This document shows, one piece after another, positions 41,365 through 49,420 of a DNA stretch of 49,420 bases (the stretch's first letter is position 1; each line of letters starts with the position of its first letter). Source of the DNA: Brachionus rotundiformis (lineage: Eukaryota > Rotifera > Eurotatoria > Ploima > Brachionidae); assembly GCA_016802295.1 (NCBI GenBank), contig JAESIW010000109.1, forward strand, positions 4,519-53,938. Reading direction: 5' to 3'. The notes beneath the pieces were generated by a model. The model saw only the letters and a program-made list of their open reading frames with translations, ran no database searches and was not told the origin of the DNA. Position numbers and translations under genes: made by a program.

Positions 41365-42171
41365 TTTGTGTTTTCTAAAAATCTGAACCAAACAATTAAA
41401 ATAAAAAAATATAAAACATTTTTATATTAGGAAAATAATTTATTCAATTCTGGCTACATTTATCACGCTGTAAATAAGTGTAATGTAATTTTGTTATGTA
41501 ATTTTATTTTAGTTAAAATTAAATAGTGAAAATATTTGGAATATTTTTTTGTAGATGACGAAATTTTGTTAAACTAGTACCAGTAAGATAAACTGGTTGA
41601 TAAGAACAAACATATAGAGCAAGGCATAGCGTTCTAAATCAAATAATTATTTCTGAACTAATTTCAAGATAAAGAAAATTACGAATTTTTAATTTAACTG
41701 AATGTAGAGAAAAGTATATTGTATTGCGCAACACTGACTGGAGAATTAAAAGTTAAGTATTCTCTGTTATGGAGAATAATGCTTGGTTTGTGGTTCCAAG
41801 CTAGTCGCAAACGGGAGCCGAGATCGCAGCTGAGGCTCGGTTGAGTGGCCCCGTTTGTCGACGAACGTCCCACTGTTCTCCGAGCGGCCCTAATTATGCC
41901 ATAGCCGGTCCCAAGCCCGGGTGAGAGAATAAGAGGGGGGCCATCGTGTGCCAATGCCGGTGAATTACTTTCACTTTATTTATATCCAAAATGATCTATT
42001 TTTAAAAACTTAATTTTTAAACTTGCCTCGCTTAAACGCATTGTCTTGATTGATTAATAAAAAAATTAAAATTATGTTTTAAAAATTTATTTTTATTAAT
42101 TTTTGTACATGAGGGTATTTTGGTTTTAATTTTTAAAAATTTTGAATTGTTGTTGGTTTTTTTACTTTAAA
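41365..42171. other. Spacer between GPD1 and TWNK with a GC-rich insert
   Basis: Divergent intergenic region (GPD1 on the reverse strand, TWNK forward), so it probably holds both promoters; none can be delimited. The segment 41781-41970 is far more GC-rich than its surroundings (runs such as GAGGCTCGGTTGAGTGGCCC). Its reverse strand is open for 86 codons (41954-41694) with words such as GPPLILSPGLGTGYG. I cannot name it; it may be part of a mobile element. Confidence 0.5.
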
Positions 42172-45100
42172 ATGAGTCAAATTTTCAACAAAGCCATCTT
42201 GGTACAGACCAAATTGAACAACAATTTGCTGGTAGCCAACAATTTGTTCAAGATGGCCAAAAATTTTGTAAATACATCCGAACAAGACCAAGACAAAGCT
42301 TTGGTACATTGCAAATTAGACCAGAGGACAAAATACCTCAACTCAAAGCAAATAGACTTCAATTCCGGATGGAACAATTTAAGCATTTTGTCTTTGTGTG
42401 AAAAGGCGTCTGGATCTCTCTACGTCAACTCCAAGTCCGGAGTTTACACTTGTTTGCACTGTGACAGAACGGGAGATTGGAGCGAGTTCAAAAAATTGAC
42501 CGAGAAAATTCTCGACGAGGAAAAAGAATGCTCGGAAGATGAGCACCAAGAGCCAAAGCCAATCAAGCAGATAAAATTTCGTCAAGCGTGGACACAGGCT
42601 AAACAGATCAGGGAGTTGAACGAGTCCCAATTTAGGATACTGTTGTGCAACTCGGGCCTTAGCGACGAGCTGACCAAGTCAACTCTGGAAACATATGACA
42701 TCAGAATTCACGAACAAGACATTATGGCGCCTGTCATGGACCACAGGTCCGAGCTAATGGACATAATTCTCCTCAACTCCAAGGACCGAAATGAAACACT
42801 CAAGCCAAACGAGGTCTTCGGACTGCACAATCTATCAGCCAAGAAAAACACCGAACTGTACATCACTGACCATGTTCTCAACCTCATGGCCCTCAAACAA
42901 GAACTCAAAAAGCCTGTCATTGTAGTCAATGCAGTCGAGGCCCTGAGTGACCAAGTAAACCCTGACCATTAATTCAACCAACAAATGAAGAACAGATTAT
43001 TTTCAGGTACTTGCTTTATTAGAAAAGTTTGATTCTGTAATTATATGGCAAAAAGATACCAAGTTGTCATACAATCTAGCTCAAAAGCTCAATCAAAATA
43101 GATGCAATTTAATAAAGTAAATTGGCCATTATAAATGATAAAAATAAAAGGAATTGAAATCAAATTTAAGCTACGCTCGTACGCCGTACGAATCGTTAAT
43201 TATGAAAGAAAATTTAGTTAAAATTGTTAATAGTGAAAGATTTCCGCTAAAAAATGAGTCCATAGTTGAGTATAAAAACTTTAAAGAGAGTGTCTATGCT
43301 GAAGTTGTGCACTCTAAACAGTATTCAGGAACACAGGTAAGATTTTAAATTTTTATTTTGAATTTAAAACTTAAAAAATTAATTGCTGCTTTTTAATTGG
43401 TGATAAAATATTGTTAAATGATAAATAAGCTTGATTAGGGTCAATCTAAAATCTCGAGAGAGATTTTCAGTTCAAAATATCATTTCAATTCAAAGAGTTT
43501 ATCTTTAGATATTTATTATTATTATAAAAAAGCTACAGCAAGACTAGCTTGCGGAGGCGGCCTACATGAGAGGTCGCCTATGGTAGCTCGTTGCACATAA
43601 TGAGATAAAACACTGATAGAAATATACAATAAGAATTTTAGGGTTAAAGGAGTTAGTTAATTTTTACAAGAATAAAAAAAACTGGGATTCATCATTGTTG
43701 TTTGTGTCTATGGAGCGATAGTTTGGGTACAAGACCGAAAGGCGTCGCATCGGTTCTTGAATTCTATTTGTGTTCTATTTGTATGTTCTATTTGAATTAA
43801 AATTTGATTTACTTTTAATGTAACACACTTTACGTGTTATGTAAATTTAAAAATAATAATAATAATAATAATATAAGTTACAACAAGCTAGCAAGCTAGA
43901 CTTGCGATGATGGAAAACAGTAGGATCCCATCTATGTTAACTGTGGTATGTACTGTGTTTAGAGCACAGACACCTCCTTAGCTCAGCCTTCATCACACTG
44001 AAGATTGTTATTCGTTAGGTTACCATTCACTCGTATCGATTCTACCGAGCATAAATAGTCTAAAAATATTTCTTCAACCCATTGATTAGATCGATCTTGA
44101 TCTTTAAGTGTATAAACTACTTTTTTGTAAAGTTTACTTTGAATTTATTTCAAAGAATTCAAAATTAAATTTAAAAATGAAATTCTAAAATTCCAAATAA
44201 ATTCTTTCCTGCCAATATTTTTTGAAATAAAAAACCTAAAATTAAACTTGAGCAAAATGATTTATTTTTCAAATTTACATTACATGTTAGATTACAATTA
44301 TTTAAATCAAATTAAAAATAAATTCTAAAATTATCTTCAAAATTATCTTAACAATAATAAGATATATTATTGTTGTGTCTTTATAAGGGGGTTTTGTTGA
44401 TGGAATATGTGATAGAATATAAATAGTTTATTCTTAATTTTTAGAGAAAGAAGTGGCGCCACTAAATTAGAATACTGTAAAAAGAATATCATTATAAATA
44501 AAGAATGAAACTAAATGTTCTTTTCAAAAGTTAAAAAAGCTAATTGTAGATGGTTAAAATTTATTATAATTATTATTAATATTTAAACAAAAAGGATACA
44601 AAAGTTTTCTAAATATTTAAACTTATAGGTAATATTACAAGATCATTGCTTGATTTAAAATGGGAAAATAAATGGAGCTCTTTTTAGATGATGATAATTC
44701 ATTAAGCTCGTCTCTTATTTTTGTTTGATCGAAATCTAAATTCTAAATTCAAAAATCTGACTGTATTTTTGTTAATAGCCAAGGTAAAAGTGTTGAACTT
44801 CTTTCGGACTTGAATAAAATTTAAGAATAGGTGTAATAAATAAGGAAGCGCTAGTTCATGAAATAATTTTATCTATAAATCTGCCTATGGATTAAAAAAA
44901 AGAATTCCATTCTCAGAGCTTCGGAAAATTTATTGATTAATAAAAATTTTTATAATAAATTTTTTACTTTCACTAAACCGGTTTAGCGTTAGCCGAATTT
45001 TTTAAATTCTAATCATTACCTTAAACTATCTATTAAATCTCAATTAAAGTTGTTGGTTACAATGCCCAAGTCTGAATGAGGTAATTAGCGGTTAATTTTT

Positions 45101-47018
45101 TTTAAACCTATTCTGCCAAAACAAAGATATTTTTGTCAAATAAGAATTTAAGATAGATAAAATTCTTAAATACTTATTTTTCAACAACGATTGTTACATA
45201 AGAACACTTTAAGAGTAAATATTTTTAACCAAAATTTTGCCAATGTTTGTTTCCAAATGAGATAAATTTTAAATTAAACATTTAAAATTTCACTTAAATG
45301 TATAAAGAAATATTATTAAAAATAATTAAACAATTAATTTATTAATCAGGATAAGAACAGCTTGGAAAAATTTTAAATTAGATTAAAAATGGATTCATTT
45401 CATCCCTATTCATCTTTGCTCTGAGCTACCACCAATTTACATTTCCGTTTCTTTGCATTTTCCAAATGCCATCATTAAAACTTGACCATAGACTTTAATT
45501 TGCCATTTTGAAGCCTCAAATTATATTTAGAATCAAATTTAATACCAAGAAACATTAGATTTAATTTTTACAATTGGCAAAATGTTCCAAATTTTTAATA
45601 AAAATGAGTCTTTATTTTATCGGTAAAATGCTAAAAATTTAAATTTTTCATATTTTCATATTTTTATATTTATATATTTAAATATAGAGATTATTTTAGT
45701 CGAAAAATTCTTAAATTTATACATGATATCTTAGCTTTTCTAGCTTTTGCTTTACTCAGTGTATCATCCAGAATTTTCTCACAGGGTTATAGTTTTTTAG
45801 ATGATAGCTTTCTTTCTGGATAGCTTGAGTTGCCAATGCAACAAATCAATAGTTTAATAAACCATTTGAATCTATTTATTTGTTTAATTTAATTATCTAT
45901 TTATTATTTATCAAACTGGTATTTCTGGTTTAAGCCATATTAAACTTTGAATGTTTTCTAAGCAAAATGTCCTATCATAAAGTAAAAATTTAAAATTTAA
46001 AATTAATTAATCCTAATTGACAAAAAAGCCTATTTCTGTGATTTCTTATATAAGCTTATTCCATATCATTCGTAAAATAATTTTGATAAAAAAATATAGT
46101 GTACATAAAATTAAAATAAATTCTATCTATAAAAAGATGAGAACATGCTAATAATGTGAATTTTTTTTAAAGTGGAAACGATTTCCAATGTTGAACGAAA
46201 TTCTGAAGGGACATAGAGCAGGCGAGTTGACCATTTTCACAGGACCAACTGGTAGTGGCAAAACCACTTTTTTGAGCGAGTACTCGCTAGATTTGTGTGT
46301 ACAGGGAGTGAAAACCATGTGGGGAAGCTTTGAGATTCAGAATCATCGACTTGCCAAAATGATGATGACCCAGTACTCAAGGCTTAACTTGTACAAAAAT
46401 GTCGAGCTGTTTGAATATGTCTCTAGTCAGTATTCAAAGTTGCCACTGAAGTTCATGAGCTTCCATGGCCAGGAGACGGTCCAAAACGTGCTCAAGACCA
46501 TGTCGAATGCAGTGGTGCTTCATGACATAAAGCACATTGTTATAGACAACTTACAATTCATGATTGGCAACCAATTTTCTGGCTCTTTGGATCGTTTTGC
46601 TCAACAGGACTACATAATTGGTTCATTTAGACGATTTGCCACCAATTTCAATTGCCATGTGACAATTGTAATTCATCCAAAAAAAGAAGACAGTGACGAA
46701 ATGTTGAAAATTTCGTCGATATTTGGCAGTGCCAAGGCTGCCCAAGAGGCTGATAATATTTTAATTCTACAAGAGCATAAAACTACCAAGGAAAAGAAAA
46801 GCTCGTGGATAAAATTTATTGAGGTTTGTAAAAATAGATATGATGGTGATTTGGGAAAAATGGTGGTGAAATTCGACAAGGAAAATTTGTGCTTTTCAAC
46901 AAATAGATCAAATGGTAATGGACCAGAGCAGAGTTTGGTTGATTCATATTCTGAAATTGCTAATTTAAACAATGAAATTTCCGATAATAATTTAAAATTA
47001 TTAAAAAAAAAGTGCTAA
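42172..47018 (+). CDS. TWNK: Twinkle, mitochondrial replicative helicase
   Basis: Four exons: 42172-42954, 43007-43116, 43171-43336 and 46173-47018, giving 634 residues (human about 684). The first two introns are 52 and 54 bp; the third is 2.8 kb and repeat-bearing. The amino end is basic and amphipathic, consistent with a mitochondrial presequence. The degenerate primase half keeps one CxxC (TCLHCDRTGDW). The SF4/DnaB-like helicase starts at WKRFPMLNEILKGHRAGELT. It has Walker A GPTGSGKTT (from residue 377), ALDL-like YSLDLCVQGV, WGSFEI, the Walker B region HIVIDNLQFM, AQQDYIIGSFRRFA, VIHPKKED and IFGSAKAAQEADN. The start ATG at 42172 follows AAA; the frame is open upstream, but without another ATG. 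It unwinds mtDNA ahead of DNA polymerase gamma. Confidence 0.95.
43512..43687 (-). mobile_element. LINE 3' tail with ATT repeat (TWNK intron 3)
   Basis: Nearly identical over about 170 bp to 36801-36988, including AAAAAAGCTACAGCAAGACT and TTTTAGGGTTAAAGGAGTTA. I noted one substitution (TTAG vs TGAG) and a short insertion in the A-tract. The high identity indicates a recent common source. Confidence 0.8.
43851..43985 (-). mobile_element. Diverged LINE 3' tail (TWNK intron 3)
   Basis: (AAT)n at 43852-43872, then TAAGTTACAACAAGCTAGCA and CTAGACTTGCGATGATGG. On the reverse strand this gives CATAGATGGGATCC...CGCAAGTCTAGCTTG...GTAACTTA(TTA)n, the same layout as the tails at 9395-9470 and 36801-36988 but more diverged. 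Only 160 bp separates it from the previous copy. Confidence 0.65.
45482..45557 (-). mobile_element. Possible small LINE relic in TWNK intron 3
   Basis: The reverse strand reads MFLGIKFDSKYNLRLQNGKL, resembling the FLGI.FD..L region after the reverse transcriptase core. Short, and possibly chance. A related stretch may exist near 5313-5365. Confidence 0.35.
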
Positions 47019-47535
47019 AAATTACATTTTTTTATTTTGTTATGCTGATTAAATCTTAAATGATTAAGAATTCAATACTCGTGGCAAAGATTAATAATAT
47101 AACCAAAATCAAGGCATGAAATAGTCTTTTACTTTAAATAGGCCACTTAGTCTTGACCAATGGTGAATAGATCATATCTGTTTAGAAGTTCTAATTTAAA
47201 AATTTTGTATTTTTTATAAACCGTTTTACTCATTAAATATATAAAAAATAATTAAATTCTGGTTTCAAATAAATTAAATCAGAATTTTTCCATCACCATC
47301 TATTTTTTCAAGAAAATGTATTTTTACAGAAGTTGAAAGATGGAAGTCTCTTTTGTGACTAGGTCATTTGGGTACTGCGGGACTATGATCCCTTTGAACT
47401 CAAAGTATGTCAATATCCTTTCACGTCTTGAAGATACTCCTCAAGATCAACGAAAAGGCTTTCATTACCATCGCTTTCAAAGAACTTCTTACAACTCATC
47501 TCTTTATTTCCCTGATTAAGCCAAAAATAGTTTTT
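47019..47535. other. Downstream region of TWNK
   Basis: AT-rich. The part from about 47340 is less AT-rich and may belong to the LINE fragments that follow, but no clear frame is seen. Confidence 0.4.
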
Positions 47536-47539
47536 CTAG

Positions 47540-48475
47540 TTTTTGCTTACAAGTCAAATACAATTTTTTAAACGTCATCTTGCCACACTTTGATTATTGT
47601 TTATCACTTGCCATCTATTTTTCCAAACCAGCTATTCAATAGCAAAGTAAAATTTTTGATCAAATTTCAAGCGCTCAATCTTGCTCAAACATTTTTAGAT
47701 GCGCAATTAAATTTCATCGCTGATTTTTTATTCTTTTAACATTTCAGAGCTTTATTTTCAAACTTTTGAAAAAAAGGATTGTAATTTCTAAAAATGCAAT
47801 GAAATTTAATTGCGCATCTAAAAATGTTTGAGCAAGACTGAGCGCCTGAAATTCGATCAAAAATTTTACTTTGCTTATTCAATCTATATCCAATGCATAT
47901 TCTATTTCATCTTTAAAATAGATCCACTTCAAAGCCCAAGTTAATCTTTATAAGTTAGGTGTACCACAGGGTTCAGTTCTAGGCCCTCTTCCTTTTCTGA
48001 TTTTCTTTATCTCTTAAGAAAATTTGGCATAAAAATGTTTGCTGATGACACTACGAAGTAGGTTATAAAATTGATCAAAATCTTAATTTTTCTAATTTTG
48101 TAGTTTCTCATTAGTTTTGAATAAAAAATTATTCAGCATTAAGAGACTATTCTATCTATCAACTTCTGCAAAGATACATTTTTTTAAGACCTTTATATTG
48201 TCTTATTTTGATTATTGCTCGACTCTCTTATGCTATTTCTCAAAAGAGGCAATAATCAAATTGGCCAGGTGTTATTATTTGACAATGTTTAAATTCTTTA
48301 GGTTCAATTTTGATGTAACTAACTTTAATGATATTAATAACATCTTAGAAAAGTATGGCTTGTATGCATTCCAACATAGAATACTAGATAGAATGATATC
48401 TTTTTCTTATAAAAAACTATACTTTCATAATTCTCCTGAAAATCTAAGGCAAAATCTATAACTACTAAAACGCGA
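47540..48475 (+). mobile_element. Two consecutive LINE fragments
   Basis: The first part (47540-47929, without the MITE) ends in reverse transcriptase tail words: LPHFDYCLSLAIYFSKPAIQ then SISNAYS. The second (47930-48475) starts with the reverse transcriptase motif GVPQGSVLGPLPFLIF. It has FADDTT near 48038-48057 (the catalytic F/YADD box), then RLFYLSTSAKIHFFKTFILS, YFDYCSTLLCYFSKEAI and a 114-codon closing frame (48117-48461). Both parts show frame changes. They are overlapping portions of related LINEs, so two truncated copies or one rearranged copy. Confidence 0.75.
47641..47875. mobile_element. 235 bp foldback MITE with 8 bp target duplication
   Basis: Arms of 77 bp (47641-47717 and 47799-47875) are inverted repeats with three mismatches. 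The outer end reads AGCAAAGTAAAATTTTTGAT. The 8 bp TATTCAAT flanks both sides (47633-47640 and 47876-47883). Removing the element and one duplication restores the LINE reading frame through SKPAIQSISN. An 8 bp duplication fits hAT-type transposases, though the terminal bases are not a classic hAT end. Confidence 0.9.
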
Positions 48476-48479
48476 CAAA

Positions 48480-49420
48480 CAGCGTAGCGCAAAGATGTGT
48501 CTTCTATAGCATTGTAATAATCAGAAGGCGACTGGGTTTAGAAATAAAGCTGAAAATGACCATAATTCATCATTGAAATGAGGTATTATGGGACAAAAGT
48601 AATTTTAAATGAGCTATTATCTGATGGAATTTTTATGGCAAATGAAACTATTAATATTATTGAGGAAAAAATCTAAATGTACCTGAAACTCTTCCTTAAT
48701 TCTTTTACATCAAAGAGTTTTTGATTTTTAAATTTTTATTAGAATAAATATTTTTCCCAAAGAAAAACTAAAAAGACTGTTTCTTTCATAAAAAAAACAA
48801 CGTTTTAAATGAGGAGAGCTGTTTGGCTTAGGACATACCTCTTTATGATTAGAGTGGTTTAGCTAACATTTAAGGATTGGCTTTATGTTTAGTTAAGTAT
48901 ATTTTAAATAAAAAAAGTAAAAAAATATGTGATTAATTATATGGAGAAATAATAAAATATAAACGTAAAAATAAAACATTAATCTAATAACCCAGAAAAG
49001 TACAGCTAAAAAACTGAGTAGAAGAAAAAATGGTAGTTTTAGTAAGTCAGTTTAAGTTGAAGAATGGGTTAATAATTATCCAATATTCTCTTTTGTTAAT
49101 TATTAAATTATTATTTAAAATCTTAGACAAATTGTATTCATAACAATTATCTGTACCTTAAGAAATTTTAAATTGCTCTGTGGTAAATATTTTTAAGTGG
49201 CCTGTTAGTAAGCTTTCTTATCTTTCAAAAATCAATAATTTAATTATACTTATCGTGACGTAATTCACATTTCTAATTTTAATTTAAATTAAAGTCTATT
49301 GACTATTGCGTTTCAGTCTTACTATTTCTAATCATTTGATTTCAATTTTTGTACTTTATTAACTTATAAGTAGATGTACTTTTATTAAAGTAGCTTTTTT
49401 TCAAATATTCTCCAAAAGTA
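48480..49420. other. Gene-free AT-rich end of window
   Basis: No coding region, repeat boundary or RNA gene was recognised. Confidence 0.45.

Noticed and set aside
44331..44420. Possible regulatory or repeat element in TWNK intron 3
   Set aside because: Only AT-rich words; no second copy or paired end.
46673..46972. Reverse frame inside Twinkle exon 4
   Set aside because: Antisense shadow of the helicase coding sequence.

Overview
The window is nuclear DNA from an AT-rich invertebrate animal. Metazoan gene families with GT-AG introns establish that: Raptor, WDR44, MORN3, Twinkle, cytosolic glycerol-3-phosphate dehydrogenase, dUTPase and a probable sororin. The dense load of decayed LINEs and DNA transposons, very short introns (51-65 bp) beside 1.7-2.8 kb repeat-filled ones, and base composition resemble a small lophotrochozoan or gnathiferan such as a rotifer. 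That placement is inference only. No bacterial operons, CRISPR arrays, tRNA or rRNA genes were recognised.

Layout. 1-6.9 kb: gene-free, with one LINE relic and one inverted-repeat element. 6.9-9.7 kb: a decayed LINE holding two later insertions, a MULE-type DNA element with a 9 bp target duplication and an internally deleted CR1-like LINE with a 39 bp target duplication. 9.9-21.4 kb: a large inverted repeat whose two arms each carry an intact, almost identical intronless STELLO/DUF288 glycosyltransferase-like gene. Between the arms lie a LINE end, a foldback element, a complete Merlin DNA transposon (nonsense-mutated transposase plus an unusual second ORF), the MORN3 gene and a Tc1-like relic. 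21.8-23.0 kb: dUTPase and a sororin-like gene, same strand, 128 bp apart. 25.0-28.9 kb: WDR44 in two exons. 30.2-38.2 kb: Raptor in three exons, with a very GC-rich second exon. 38.5-40 kb: a LINE tail and a MULE transposase relic with a SWIM zinc finger. 40.2-41.4 kb: GPD1 in three exons. 42.2-47.0 kb: Twinkle in four exons. 47.5-48.5 kb: LINE fragments interrupted by a 235 bp MITE with an 8 bp target duplication.

The host genes are unrelated housekeeping functions: mTORC1 signalling (Raptor), Rab11/ER-contact trafficking (WDR44), nucleotide pool cleaning (dUTPase), cohesion (sororin-like), mtDNA replication (Twinkle), glycerol-phosphate metabolism (GPD1), sperm/cilia-associated MORN protein (MORN3) and a Golgi-type glycosyltransferase (STELLO). 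The adjacent dUTPase and sororin genes are both S-phase functions and could be co-transcribed, but this is not shown.

The most notable items are the inverted STELLO duplication, the GC island inside one Raptor exon, the two-ORF Merlin element, and several well-delimited nested mobile elements. All coordinates, splice sites and similarities come from reading the sequence by eye; no database search was run.
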